A DNA stretch of 64,000 nucleotides from Marsupella aquatica (taxonomy: Eukaryota > Marchantiophyta): the NCBI GenBank assembly GCA_973895155.1, contig OZ316892.1, positions 3,906,001-3,970,000 of the forward strand, given 5' to 3'. Within the stretch, counting starts at the first letter, position 1; every line of letters starts with the position of its first letter. Positions 1 to 12,879 of this stretch are shown piece by piece. Position numbers and translations under genes: made by a program. Below the pieces are notes generated by a model, which searched no databases, was not told the DNA's origin, and saw only the letters and a program-made list of their open reading frames with translations.

Positions 1-2130
1 ATAATTGTTAGCGAACCATTAGTGATTCTTAATGTATTTTGACTTTCGTTTTTTTAATGCATTTCTAAGACTCCATACATAGGGTTACGCAAAAGAGGAC
101 TTCCAAAATTGGGTTTTAATTATAATTACTAATTAGGTTTTGGCTAGTGAGAGACTAACTTTGCGATGTTGTTTTTTCTAGTAACAAGAAATTCCCCCCC
201 ACCCACGCTAGCTGGAGGCTGAGAATATTAAATAGCAGTGCGCATCCGTCGAGATCGAGAATCGGTCTCACTTGATACAATGAATGTGCCGTTCAGATCG
301 AAGTCACTACTCAGGATGATCTGAAGGAGTGAGCTAAAACAAGCCAAGTACACCAGCAATTGAAAATGACATGAGAGAGCCTCCGTATGCGAAGATGCAG
401 GCTAACTTTCTTACAATGATTGTATGGAGCTTTTCGAAGCAGTGGAGCGGATCCTTACATCTACGGATCTACCTTCCTCTCAAACGGCCGCCGGCTTTGG
501 GTACGGTCCCTCTCATGCAGCTCTCCCAATTCCATCTCGTCAGGTCCACTTCAGGGATAACACACTAGTACCTCGGATATTTACCTGATTCCGACAGAAA
601 GAAAGAGGCAATCCGTAGTGCTACGGGTGCACGGAGGATCTGACTCACAACAATCCAAATTCAGATTTCCAAAGAGCATCGAGAAAACTTCTTTTGTACA
701 TATCATAGTGAAATGATTTTTAAAACTTCCAGGAATAAAATTTTTGATTAGAGGCTCCTCCGTACAGGGAATTTTGTATCCATTTTGTACTTCAAATTTC
801 AGCCCTTCGCTCGTCCTGTGAGTGAGGATGAATGCTCTGAGAGGATGGATTTCATGAATCTTTTAGAGCTAAGGGCTTTCTCTTCTCGTATGCTTGTCAC
901 ACGCCTAACCTATATAACTAGGGAGGGCCAAGGACACATGAATAACAGCCCATCCGAGAGGCTACACATTCAAGATCTTAGGCATTCCACAACTTCGTCA
1001 GATATCTGAATCCGGCTCACAGTTGGACTCGCCTGGGGCAGCTTTGAGAAGAAACTGATTGAGTGGTGATCAAGAGAATAATCATCACAAAAACGTTAGA
1101 GATTGGAAAGTTGGAATCAATTTGGATAAATACATGGTGGGATTTAAATTTGATATGTTCCAGGATCATTTCCGCCCAGATTGACTCATTCAGCGATCAC
1201 GCAACTCAACCGAGAACTCAACTATAGCCTTCGTGCCTTGCTGATTAATATGTAAATGTACCTGTGGTAATGTGGCCTTGATTAATTCGCAGTACCCATG
1301 GAGGAACCGCACAGCCCCTTCAATTTCATTTGCTCCAGTTGCTAGGTCATCCGGAACCATTTCCAACTGTGCCCACCCAAATCTTGGAAATGTCGTAACA
1401 AGTTGAATTGCAGACTCTCTTTCGTCGTGCGGTCATCTTCGTTGCCCGGCCCAATTTTGTTTTTGAGTTGTTGCTTTAAACGGGAAAAAAAGTACAGACT
1501 ACAAATACGTGCCTCCCTACTCGGGGGAGTGCGCGTCCTGTCTAGAATGATTATTTGGAAGTGGTCACGGATTCTTTTTTATCATTGAGAGAGCGGAGTC
1601 GCAAGGAGCAGTACTACGTTATCACCTCTCTCTCTCCAGTACTATACTTCGTTACTGTCCCAGAAGGGATGGTTTGGAGGAAGGCTGCAAGTCAGGTCGT
1701 TCTATAATACCCTCAGCCGCCAATAGCAACCGTAATCATTGCTTTACTCGGAAATCTTGGGCCATTCCCTGCCTATCGGATTAATTATGTCCAAATCTTT
1801 AAGATCGGTCCGCATGAGAGATCATCGATCCTTGCTCTTACTCATAGATTTATCCGTCCTTGTCACTCTCGAAAACAGTATTCTGTCATTCCCCGTCGCC
1901 CTCGAAGGACGGGCGGGTGTCTCGCGACTCAGAGAGAATGCCCTTGGCCAACTACGGTACATTACCTTTATCTCGGTCTGCTCATTCTCTATTATCCTCG
2001 AGCTAAGTATATAGCCAAGGCTTGTTTCCATCACTCCAGTCCACTTTTGGTGGCGAACACGCTGTCCGATTCATACTTTTGGAAACGTACGCTGCTCACA
2101 TCGTTCTGAGCGCTGAATCTATTTCACTTC
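1..2130. other. Intergenic / upstream region, no recognisable gene
   Basis: I find no conserved protein, RNA gene or clear repeat here. Several open frames of 60-91 codons occur on both strands, for example 1739-2014, but none resembles a known family and they overlap one another. The last few hundred bases presumably hold the promoter and 5' leader of the helicase gene that starts at 2131 or 2167. No TATA box can be assigned with confidence. Confidence 0.5.
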
Positions 2131-5100
2131 ATGCTTTTCTCGTCTGCTGGGAGGCGGACGGTTGAAATGGCATCAGCCGTAAGATTCCAAAAGTGGAAGG
2201 ATAGCAGAGGCAAGACATGTGTAGTGGATCCTCGCGATGAGAACGCGCAGTATAGATGGGCTTGCACAGTTCTAGGTTGGTCACTCCAAGGCGTAATCAA
2301 TGAGCGCATGTTCTTAAACAAGGTCAGTCAATCTTTTGGCCAATGCTTTCATTTTCTTCATGTTCTGCTCTAATCGAGGTCGCAACTGCGTGAAATTATC
2401 ATGCGAAAATTAAAGGTGGAGGGTTGATTTCTTTAGCTGTTTTCTACTTCCGTCGACTTGAGTGTATATATCTGTTCAAGTTATAGTTTCCCTGTAGTCT
2501 GAGCTATACGTATTACAAGACTATAGTTGAGCTGTCAAAATCTTCACAATGATGTTTTGATATGTCCTTCCCGTCTCCAGGTAGAAGCTATTCCGACGAC
2601 GTTCAAAGACCTACCTGCGTATTACAGGGCCTTTCAGGTCCCTTTGCTGGAAGATACTCGCGCGCAACTACAAAGGGGTCTTGAAGAACTAAGCACAGCT
2701 GATTATTTGATAGCTAGTTGGAACGTCAGAAAAGAAGAACATGGAGGGCATACAATGAATGGGAAGGTACTCATGAAAGTCAACGTTGGTATCGTTCGGT
2801 TGTTTCAAAGAGGGAGGAAGGAAGATTCATGGAAACCCAAGCCGACCGATGTTCTGCTTCTGTGCACTTTTCTCCCAAAGAATCTAAGTGATCTTCGAAG
2901 TAAACATGGAGGACACTACACCTTGGCCGTCATATCCAATTCCGACGATAACTTTGTAGCATCTTTCAAAGTGAAAGCATGCATTTCCACAACGAGTCCT
3001 TTGTTTGAGTGCAAACGTTGTTACGCCATCTACGTAAATAATGCCGCTACAGTTATGAGGATTTGGGACGCATTAAATCCGGAACCAGCGGTGTTTCAAG
3101 ATAAACGAAAGCACACAGTCGCGAAACAAAATTTGTATAGAGACAAACAACTCGTGGAGGTAACGATTTGACATTTTCTCTAGTGAGACTTCCCCGAAAG
3201 TTTCAAATCATCCAAGGATTTGCCTAGACCTAGGGCCTAGAGATCGATGTACAAGTTCAAAAGCACCTTCCAAAGTAGAAGATCACGAGTTGCTAACTGT
3301 AAGTTCCGGAGGCCACTTTGAAGTAGGATTCAAGATCACTGGGTTACTCTCTTACGGTGGCTAGTTCGTTTGACAATGTTAAACTTGTTACTGCAGGAAT
3401 GCACAACAACTGGATTTGAAGGACCTTGTGATCGAAAAGTGCATCACCTGAGAGTGCTAGTTGACCAATATTGTATTTCTCGACATTTAAATCAGCCACA
3501 GATATTAGCCATAAGTACTACAGTGATGGGACTAATGAAGAGTGACGGTATCCGGACAAAGCTCCTTCAAGGTCCTCCAGGTAAGCAAAGATTTTCGAGG
3601 AGATCAATGGGACGTCAATTCATGCGAAGTAAGTACGAGAATTGAATTTGAGATGATGGGGTAGAACTAACTTTTTAAAGTTGCGCGTCCGGATTGGACA
3701 GGAACAGGAAAGACCACAGTGATTACTATACTCGTATCGATCATAACTTCTTTGAAGGATCGTGTACTTGTTAGCGCTCCAACAAATCGAGCAGTTGCGG
3801 AAATCGCCGAAAGGTTTTTGAGGACCTTGGGAATGGAACGGTCTGTCATACTTTCTCAAATGGCCGACTTAGTATCTCCGGCGGGTCTGGTGCGAAATGT
3901 CGCACCATTGCATATTGGGGACGTTCTGCTGGTTGGAAATGAGGGAAAAATAGAGACGGATGGTCCTCTTGGTGACATCTATCTGAACAATCGGATAAAA
4001 CTCCTTGCGAAAGCAATGGCTCCGCTCTCAGGCTGGCAAGCCTCAGCCCGAGAGGTCCTTGATATTTTGAGCACGGACTCTGGTCTGGTACAGTATAGAG
4101 AATACGAAAAACTTTGCGACAATGAAGAGCAGCCATGCCAAACATTTATGGAATTCATTCGACAGAAAATGAATAGTTTGGGCCAGAATTGGATCGAAAA
4201 TGGTCGTGTGATGTGTAAACACCTACCCAGCAAGGTACTGACTCCAAAAGCACGAAAGATGCTTGAATTATCATGTGATATTGTGGTAGAGCTCCTGAAG
4301 TGTCTGAGCAATGTAGACGCACCCGCTAATGAAAGACGAGTAAGAAGTTGGTTTGGAGGTACATTCGAGGCGCAGCAGAAAACCCCTGCTTCAGAGAGAG
4401 GTTTCCACAGTGCTAAAGAGAAACTGTTAGCCGTCATGGAGACTCGGCCTGGCTTTGATGTTCTGAAGACTGGAGTTGACGCAGAAACGTGCCGAAAGAA
4501 TACATCGCTACTTTTCTGCACAACTTCCATGGCAGGATCGGGACCCTTCGACTATGTGATTGTTGACGAAGCTGGGCAACTAGTTGAGGCTGAGACGGCT
4601 ATTATCACACAACTGGAAGGAGTGAACCAAATGCTGTTGGTTGGGGATCCAAACCAACTGCGAGCTATGGTCACAAGTCAGGTAACGTGTGTTCAAACTT
4701 ACCGCCTACTTTGCAAAGTCTCTTGAATCTTGATGCTGTATGTATTTTTTCTTTTAATAATTCTTAAATAATACTTCGTGAAACCATTACGATCACATGA
4801 AATCACATGAAATTTGAAGGAGTCCGATCATTGTTTAGTTTTGCCTTCCGCTTCCTTAACATGTTTATTTTCTGGGCTCAATTTTCAGCGAGCTATTCGT
4901 TTTACCCCTTACACTGAATTGATTTGATTGAACATGATGTGTGCACCTGTACGGGATGCAGATATCCAAACGAAGTGGGTACGACAGAAGCCTGTTCGAC
5001 AGGCTTCAGACATTGGGTCACCCATATCAAATTCTAAAGATTCAGTACCGAATGCATCCGGAGATAAGCAGGTTCCCAAATCAACAGTTCTATAAAGGCA

Positions 5101-6920
5101 TTCTCGAGGATGCACCAGACGTTCAGTACGAATCTTACAGAAGATCATGCCAAGACTACTATGGGCCCTACGCTTTTATAAATGTAAGGGACGGAGAAGA
5201 AGAACGAGGCAGAACTGGAAAATCCTTTGAAAACACTATGGAATGCGACGTTGTGCAGTACATTCTCAACCAACTCGAAGCTGGTGAGTTATGTCAGTAG
5301 CATCATGCAGATTTCTTGTGGACTTTGCAGTCTGTGCAGCTAAGTAATGAACCGATGTAATCCAATCCATAAAGAGTTGCTCAAAATTGATTATGTTTTG
5401 CAGAAAACAATAGGAATTTGAGCGTGGGAGTCATTTCTCCATACCGGGGCCAGATTGAGAAAATGAGGAAGCGCTTACCTACTCTTGCCCCTGGTACCTC
5501 GAAGCATAAAACTGCTAGACTGGACGTTGATTTCAGGACAGTGGACGGATTTCAAGGAGGAGAAAGAGACGTCATCATCTTTTCAGCTGTAAGGGCGAAC
5601 TCTGCAGGAAAAATCGGATTCTTGGACGATTTTCGAAGACTGAATGTGGCTCTAACCCGCGGCAGGTTGACATCGTAGAATGCCTACGTACATTTTCAAG
5701 TCCTTATGTCTATCGTTTTAGGAGTCTGGTGCATCGGATGCAAGAGATATTAGCTAGACAACATATTATAAGAAAACAAATGAACATACGAAGCTGCACC
5801 ATTACATCGTTCTTAGCTAGATGTAGGAATTGGCTACTTCACAGCACCTCTTGACGAAACTTTGGACAATGGACACAAGCAATACAGGTGTCAATTTTTA
5901 GCCTAGTTTGGAGCTTTTCTTAGTACTTGTTTGCTTATCCTGCCGGAGCGTGCAACATTGATGGTTACTATGTTGGGCTTTTTGAATGTAATTCAATTGG
6001 TTTTTTCGAGGCAAAAAATATATACATTGATGGTTATTATGTTTATTCAATCAGGCTGGATTGACCATCAATGTTGCACGCTCCAAACTCTTGAGGTAGT
6101 TGGTGACTTCTTTCTAGCGGCCAAGGCTAGGAGTCCTTCCTGTTCAAGGCCGGGTCAATTATATCTTAGTAGCCAACATCTCTAACTTTGTGCAGTTTCT
6201 AACTGTGCTCAAACTAACTTGTTGAAAATACCATGATCTACAGGTACTGTCTCTTTATCATTGGTCATGAGCCCACATTAGGTTCCAATGATCCTCTGTG
6301 GAGAGCACTCATCGCGGACGCCAAGAAGAGGCTCTGCTACCGCAATGCAAGTACTAGTCCAAATCTGGGGGTCGAAATTCCCATGCAAATGCTTAGCCTT
6401 CGGTAAGAATTTCCTTTAAGCAAAGCGTGAGATTACAAATAATAGTACACTGAAACATAATATTTTGCTTCGTCTCATTCGCTCTTAGGAACTGGGGCCT
6501 GATAATCTAAATTTCAAGAGCGTAAAAACATTTCCTCTGATGAGCTCCATTTTACCTGCATTTCAGGGAATGTAGTCTACATACTGAGTAGTAGTAGGAT
6601 CATTCTGATTTGGCAATTTCCTGTGAGAATTTGAAGCTACCCCAACATCCTCACACTTTATCATTTATTGATTTGGAACGAAAGTATCATCAGAGCAATC
6701 TATAACCATATCCTGGAAATGATGAAAACCTAGTGTAAGATACCTCGTCCCATAATTGTAAGTTTATGTGGATGGCAGGATTCTGTTACTTTTCAACTAA
6801 ATCTGTGGCACTGTTTATGTTGCCCGTCTCAGGAGTGGGGAGGAAATGGTGGAAGACTTCACAGTCGTGTTGAAGAAGCTCCAAAACTGTTCGTTGAATG
6901 GTGAGACAAATCGTCTTTAA
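2131..6920 (+). CDS. SEN1/MAA3-like superfamily 1 RNA/DNA helicase (UPF1-like family), 8 exons
   Basis: Exons joined by hand: 2131-2322, 2581-3159, 3397-3580, 3702-4681, 4962-5283, 5404-5665, 6244-6402, 6833-6920. All have GT-AG borders and compatible phases, giving about 921 residues. An alternative start is the ATG at 2167. The N-terminus ([21 protein letters not shown]-like [10 protein letters not shown]) matches plant SEN1-like helicases. Helicase motifs are complete: Walker A GPPGTGKT (about residues 316-323, split by intron 3), Ia [17 protein letters not shown] (about 607), III GDPNQL (about 633), [36 protein letters not shown]. The family unwinds RNA:DNA hybrids or RNA in the nucleus using ATP. 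The exact substrate cannot be read from sequence. The gene looks intact. The 3' end is uncertain: reading through from 6833 stops at 6920, but a basic exon starting at 7078 could be spliced on instead. Confidence 0.88.
5945..6084. repeat. Short inverted-repeat element inside helicase intron 6
   Basis: A 21-bp arm at 5945-5965 is perfectly complementary to 6064-6084. The 98-bp spacer holds a second, imperfect copy of the inner arm (TTGATGGTTAYTATGTT, near 6028). No flanking target-site duplication is visible. It may be a tiny MITE-like insertion or a hairpin-forming intronic sequence. It lies in the 578-bp intron between helicase exons 6 and 7 and does not touch coding sequence. Confidence 0.7.
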
Positions 6921-8229
6921 TGAAGTTATACTTGCGTGATAGTTTCAAAGCGTTTCCGATTCGAAATTGGCCAAATTAGTTTTCAACACAAGTGCCCGGA
7001 CGTTTAACTCACTTCTCTTTGACATTCTTAGCTCAAGTCTGGTATTGGTGCCTGTTCACAAATTAGCATGCAGACAGTTGCAAAACGGAAACGTGGAACT
7101 AATGAGACTTCCATACGGAAACGAACCTCGTCTAGAATGCCAATGGAGTTGAATGTAAGCAACTATTTTTGTATTTTCAGTGGGAGTTTTTCTGTTCAAG
7201 TGCACTAAGTTTTATCCAGAAGTTTGATATTTTTCTCAACAGGCGCATGTGTAGAGTTTGTAGAGATTATGTTTGCGCCAATTTTTCAAATCTTGTGAAA
7301 TACAAACTTACTGACCTATTGATAACATTTTTTCGGTGTATCGAAAGGTAACGCTCAGTTTGAAGTGGTAAAGAACATATCAAGGTGATTTTGGTGGAAG
7401 ATTTGTTAGCTTGGATGTCATAGCTTGGATTGTCTGTAGATTGCATAAACGATTAAGTCGTCTATCAAATCATTCGCACAGTGTTCAATTTTTGCATCGT
7501 GAGATATACGAAAGGAAGAAGTCCAGAATTTTCAGAAGCCATGGCATTATCATTTGCCACGTAAGATACACGAAGTTAAGAAAGCCCGCACATTCAGCAA
7601 ACATGACATTATCATGTCTAGCATCCGTGGAATGTACAAAGAAAGCACTGTCAAATAAACATGTACAAAGCAACCCGCACTTTCACAAACCATGTTCAAA
7701 GAACTTTCGCACTTCTATATGAATACAATATCATTTCTGGAACAATTATTCCATTGAATGTACAAGATCGAATATCAACTTTTGCAGATATTTACTCTAT
7801 TGACAATCCTGTTACACAAAAGTTTTAAAACACAGAACAGTTTTGCGCTGCCTCCACTACTCCAATATTTCTTCTATTTCAGTTTTTCTGTACTGATAAC
7901 TGAATTATTAAAAAGCGAACATTTGAATTTTAGACATCTCCATCCCAAAATTCTGCAACAATTTTAGCTTCGTCCATTCCTTCTGATACGTATATTTCCG
8001 CCCCCGCGTTTGTTCGTTTCTGCGATTGTCAATGCCATATACCAATCAGCGCACACCCTATTTTGTCTAGAGTAAGTAGAGAACGGATTTTGATGTAATT
8101 TATAAGTATAGTAAGCGATGTATTCTATATGTACAAACGGACGACAACATTCATATTAAAACGCTACTCCAGTTTCTTTTAGTGGGAAATAATGCAGTTG
8201 AAAGCGGAAACATCACAAACAATCTACAC
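6921..8229. other. Tail-to-tail intergenic region between helicase (+) and aldo-keto reductase (-)
   Basis: This holds the 3' regions of two convergent genes. A possible alternative last helicase exon lies at about 7078-7154; it would add a lysine/arginine-rich tail (AKRKRG, IRKRTSS). Around 7500-7620 a ~60-bp block is imperfectly duplicated (ATCATTTGCCACGTAAGATA region). The rest is AT-rich, with no recognisable gene. I could not find the usual last exon of the reductase in this stretch. Confidence 0.5.
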
Positions 8230-10331
8230 TCAGAAGGTTAGAAGCAGAAAAGATGTGCAACTGATAAACACCTGATATGGGAGAGTGCTGAGTTTGTGAA
8301 AGTCCTCAGGAGAGAGGGACCAGCCGAATACATCTTCATTCTCCTTAATTCTGTGTTCACTTGACGATTTCGGAATTGCACTGACTCCATGTTGAATGCA
8401 CCATCTGAGAATAACCTGAGCTGGACTTTTACCATATTTCTTTGCTACCTGCGTCAACTCCACAATTATCCACGGCATTAGCATATGAAGTATCTTCAAA
8501 GTTAGTTATACTTTGAATTTGCTAATATACAAAATTGTAGCTCAAAATCTATGAACTTTCACATACTCACCTCAGTTATGGTAGCATCATTCATGAGATC
8601 AACTTGTGAAGAACCGAGAGGAGAATATGCCTACCAACAGTACAACAAGTACGATGATTAGATGAAATATCATCAATACTAAGGAAATTGCACCTTTTCG
8701 AGTATTTCACGTCGTATTCGTATTTCCATCAACGAGTTCCCGAGCTAAATGTGGAGATCATCTACGAAAAATATCATACCGTGACATGATAGTTATTTTT
8801 CTTCGCATGCTCCAAAACTCTCTCATTCCTCCACGCAGGATGCAGCTCCACCTGCAAACGAAATGATAAGATGACTTAGGCAATGCCAAGTTCATTTGAA
8901 CACTGAAAGATACTTATTACCAAAAAGGTACATACTTAATGTTTAAAAATTCGCAAACGATATAGTGATATTTACCTGGTGAACTGCGGGTAAAATTGTC
9001 GCTTCCTTCAAGAGAATTTCCAGTTTGGGTACAGAGTAGTTGCTCACACCAATACTTCGCACAAGACCCTCCTTCACGAGTCCCTCGAGAGCCTTCCACG
9101 TTCCGGCAATATCGTATGGCAAAACATCTTCCTTCCTTTTCGGGGGCATGCTTGCAGTCTCAGTATTATGGACGGGCCAGTGCACCTGCCCCAGTTTCGT
9201 GTTGTTAGTATGCATGTTCTCATATAATTTCGGAAACTTCGACGAAGACCAAAGCTTCGAGAGTGCATTATCAAGTTGTCGGTCGATGTTAAGGTGGAAA
9301 TTGTAGGCATACCAGATAAAGATCCAAGTAAGTTAACCCCAACTCATTCAAAGTTTGAAGTAGCGCTGGCTTTACTTTCTCGGGTGAGTTGGATGTGATC
9401 CTGCAAAATTGCAAAGGACTTTGATGAGATCGTTCTGAATGAACAACATTTCCACCAGTATCTCAGCTTAGGGCTTCTCATTTCAAATGTCTGGGCAATA
9501 GCAGCTGCACATCAACCAGGACATAATCAAGAATGCCACTTGAATTGCCAGAAGCATCGTTGTTGGGAGGCTTGTTTCAAACCTAGCCATCTGGCTTTCA
9601 AGAGTTAAACGACAGGAGCAACCGAGAAGAACCATTACCAGAGCTTGGAGGTGATAAACACATCTTCACGCTTGATTCCAACATCCCAAGCTGCTTGGAA
9701 CCCAGTCCCCACCTTCACACATCCAGATAACAAAACAGTCGGAAAAAATGTACCAGAAGAGCGGGCAGAAGACTCCCGAAACAATACATAAACAGTATCC
9801 AGCCTCCAGTGCTTGCCAATTAACTCAAATTTGACTGGTATAAAGGAGCTACGAATGTGGGAGAGTTCACAGCCCTCATCGTCCATTGTCGTTCATACAG
9901 TAAATATTTAAACAAGTGATCTTACCTCTTCTTGGTTACCGTATATGTAGGCACAATCAATTTGACGATATCCTCCCTGCATGCGTCAAAAGTACAACCG
10001 CATTCCATCACCATGAGCACACCAGCTAGAGCATTCTCAAAACGCATTTAACATGGGTCTCCCGACTGTACTTCTCACATCACGAAAGACAATCGCACAC
10101 CGCAAGCAATGCATCCAGGCTATGCAAATCGAAAATACTCGAATGACGGAAAGACGGAAAGACAGGACTGGTGATGCAAGGCACCTCAACGAGAGCAGTT
10201 AACACGGCATCCCTCACAACCCCGGGATCAGTCTTCCATGTGCCGAGTCCCAGAGCCGGAATCTTGTGTCCCGAATTGAGTGGGAAGTAGGCTTGCCCCA
10301 CGTCCTTGTCTGCCTTCAAAGCCTGTGCCAT
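8230..10331 (-). CDS. Aldo-keto reductase, plant AKR4-like NADPH-dependent oxidoreductase
   Basis: Exons on the minus strand, from the ATG at 10331: 10331-10185, 9976-9926, 9712-9639, 9400-9313, 9185-8976, 8851-8780, 8630-8571, and 8448 down to the stop at 8230. Phases are compatible, giving about 306 residues (the family is usually about 315). The (beta/alpha)8 barrel hallmarks are present: [12 protein letters not shown], the catalytic tetrad Asp56, Tyr61, Lys89 and His122 (in [20 protein letters not shown]), the IGVSNYS motif, and the NADPH-binding IPKSSS...RIKEN segment. AKR4 enzymes reduce aldehydes or sugars in the cytosol; the substrate is not predictable here. Most exon sizes are multiples of three. 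The C-terminus is odd: the frame runs through a possible weak donor at 8271 into a short hydrophobic tail, and the family's usual last ~30 residues (substrate loop C) are not found downstream. Confidence 0.87.
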
Positions 10332-11107
10332 TTTGCTACCTCTAGCCAGTCAGATTCTCCTGCAAGCGAACCGGTATTACCAGACCGATGAAGCAATTCT
10401 TGTCCGAAGTTTCTATACGATCTTCAAGAAATCAACCAAATACTTGACGAATAGAGCAATGCGATTGATGGGCTGAAATTGTCCGCAGTGTGCATCCAAA
10501 CTTTAACATGTACAAGTCGATTGAAATTGCGATTCTTGTGCGTGCGACTGAGTATGATATAGCTCTGGGGAGGCCAGGGGCAGTTGCAGAGGTTGCCAGT
10601 TCAATAATGAATCACACTCGCCACGAGAACGAACACATGGAATTTGAGGCAGATGGCGAGGAGCTGGGGCGCCCAAGTGGCGGACCCAGTGGCCAAATCC
10701 CGAGTCGCCAAATGCCGAATCGACGTTGCGATACGCACTGCATTGAGGAGGGACGATTGTGTGGTCCGCCGAGACGATCTTGCCGTGGCGAGCTCCGGCG
10801 GTGCCAAAGGAGCGTCGATCGACCGTTCTCTCGCTTTTCGTACTCTGCATGCGTTAAGAGAAAAGTTATAGAGCGATTTGGAGAGGCAAGAGAAAGAGAG
10901 AAAGAGCCCGGTTTCCATTGACAACTGGCATTTGCCAACATCGATAAAATTTTAACTACCCAAAGCCTTGTGCAGTGTCATCAAGCACTAATTAATTGTG
11001 AGTATAACAATGGATTCTGTACAGCTTAGCAGTTTCTATCAACCTATCTTAATGATTGACCAAGTGTAAATCTGGATCTGCACTAATTGTGCATTTTTTT
11101 CCTAAAT
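10332..11107. other. Upstream region of the reductase gene with GC-rich open block
   Basis: This is presumably the promoter and 5' leader of the minus-strand reductase. A GC-rich stretch at about 10640-10860 is open in several frames on both strands, which is expected from composition. A minus-strand frame at 10924-10601 has an Arg/Ser-rich organelle-presequence-like start, but no family is recognised, so I do not call a gene. Confidence 0.4.
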
Positions 11108-12110
11108 GATTACCACTTGATGTCCCCAGGGGGTGTCAAATACCCTCCGGCACCTGACTAATATGGGTGGCTTTACAAGACTTTGGGGGCAGTCCGGCAC
11201 CTGACTAATAAGGGTGGCTTTACAAGACATGAGGGGCAGTTTTCACTTTTCTTTTTGTCTCCAAGATCTGATCTAATGGGAGCCATTCATTTGGGAGAAA
11301 CTGCTGCTGTTCGCTTTACAAAACATTAGGGGGTGTCAAAGACTCTCTGGCACCTGACTAATAAACTAAGGTGGCTTTACAAGACTTTGGGGCAGTTTCC
11401 ATTATTTTTTTTGGTCTTCAAGATCTGATCAGAGCCATCCATTTGGGAGAAACTGCTGCTGTTCAAATGTTAGGGGCACTTTCAACCAAACCTGCTACCA
11501 ATCCTACATGGAATGTAATGGGGGCCAATTTTTGCTTATGTGGAGCACTCTTTTGTCCTAATCTTAGACCACCTGTGTTGGAGGTCTCTTTTTCTGGCCC
11601 CTTGGGGTCCATTTCTATTTGCACTTGGCTTTACAAGTCCTTGGGGGCAATAAAAAGGATTCAAAGAATGCTTTTAGCCCCAGGACACTATACTTATTGT
11701 GTGCAATGGCCCTCCAGTTTGCTTTGGTGGAAACACCTCCCAGGTGCCCAACGTCTTGTAAAGTACTCCTGGTGACCCTCCTATGCGGTGTACTTGAGAG
11801 CTCTACCAGACTTTTCAGTTCTTTGCCGAGCAGGGTGTCAGCTAGTCTTCTAGGCCACTTAGTGGAATCTTTGGTTGGTAACTTACTTTTGTTGTGGGGG
11901 GGGGCCCTTGGCTTTTGGGCTTCTTCTCTTTACTTTGGGCTTTTTCCCCTCCCTTTTTCCCTTTTTTGGGTTGCTTTGCCTTTGGGACCTTATCTCCCAA
12001 TTTGCTGTTTTTGTTGTTTGCACTGTCCTGTATAGATTACCACTCTATGTACTAGGGAGTGTTATCCTGTATAGATTATTTACCACTTGATGTACTAGGG
12101 AGTGTTAAAG
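11108..12110. repeat. Dispersed repeat R1 with internal tandem duplications
   Basis: The motif GGCACCTGACTAATA followed by GTGGCTTTACAAGAC occurs three times (about 11152, 11195, 11350). A ~150-bp block containing CATTTGGGAGAAACTGCTGC is duplicated at about 11280-11310 and 11440-11465. Sequence from about 11350 to 11765 is clearly related, in the same orientation, to 63290-63880. Near 12033-12110 the motif TGTACTAGGGAGTGTTA is itself repeated. Several units begin TGTCAAA or TGTTAAA, so parts may derive from an LTR, but I see no matching partner LTR and no target duplication. No coding potential is recognised, although the block has an open frame rich in Leu and Phe. Confidence 0.65.
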
Positions 12111-12159
12111 ACCTTACCTACACCTGACTATGGATGTCCGTTCTACATTCGGAAATGAA

Positions 12160-12715
12160 GCACCTTAGCCCTGTCCTGCAAGAGTTGTCCCCACGATTTT
12201 CCTTGTTAAACCGGTAGGTTCACTTTTTGCGTCACTGTTATGCATGGGGTCAAAGTTAATCCCTTGCCCTTTATTTTTTGCTGTAAAGGAGACCCATAAA
12301 AGTTCTTTCTTATATTAAAATAATGGCTGTCTTGCCTGGGGTTACTACCATGTGATCCTGTGACCAGAAAGTGAGGAAAACTTGATCCACAACAGCCATG
12401 AAGCACTTTTGAGCGTTTTTGGATGAGGGTTGAGACTAGAATCTCTACCCAGACCTCCTTTATAGTACATAATGACTGTCCGGATTGAGTTTATTTTGGG
12501 CAAAAGATTATGGGAATAGCAGGTGCCTCTGGTTGTACACACCAGTAACCTGCATTTTGTACAGAAATTATGGACATTTGTTCTAGGTTTGGAAGAAAAG
12601 CAGGAAGTAAGCTTGTGGGTCACTCTAGCCCTGTCATGCAAGAGTTACCTTCTGTGATGTTCACTTTCACTTGTAACATCACAGTTATGGCATGGGTCGG
12701 GTCAAAGTCAGTCCC
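12160..12715. repeat. Diverged direct repeat pair
   Basis: About 100 bp at 12160-12262 (CCTTAGCCCTGTCCTGCAAG, then TATGCATGGGGTCAAAGT) reappears at about 12625-12715 (CTCTAGCCCTGTCATGCAAG, then TGGCATGGGTCGGGTCAAAG). The middle holds no gene. The pair sits immediately upstream of the gypsy remnant and is not LTR-like in its ends. Confidence 0.55.
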
Positions 12716-12879
12716 GCTGTCGTGACATATAGTATCGTAGCCATAGTGTATCAAAAACATACAAGTCACCGGCAATGCATAATTATGTGCAAGCTGCTAG
12801 CAACCATCATGCATAGAAAAAATCCAATCACATTCACAAGTGCCAAGAAAAAGCAACTGAGGTGGTATGTACGTAATGG

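Noticed and set aside
1739-2034. 91- and 70-codon frames upstream of the helicase
   Set aside because: They overlap on opposite strands with no recognisable motif, and they are not needed for the helicase N-terminus, which is complete from 2131 or 2167.
10490-10924. Overlapping open frames in the GC-rich block upstream of the reductase
   Set aside because: Five frames on two strands are open at once, with no family match or splice support.
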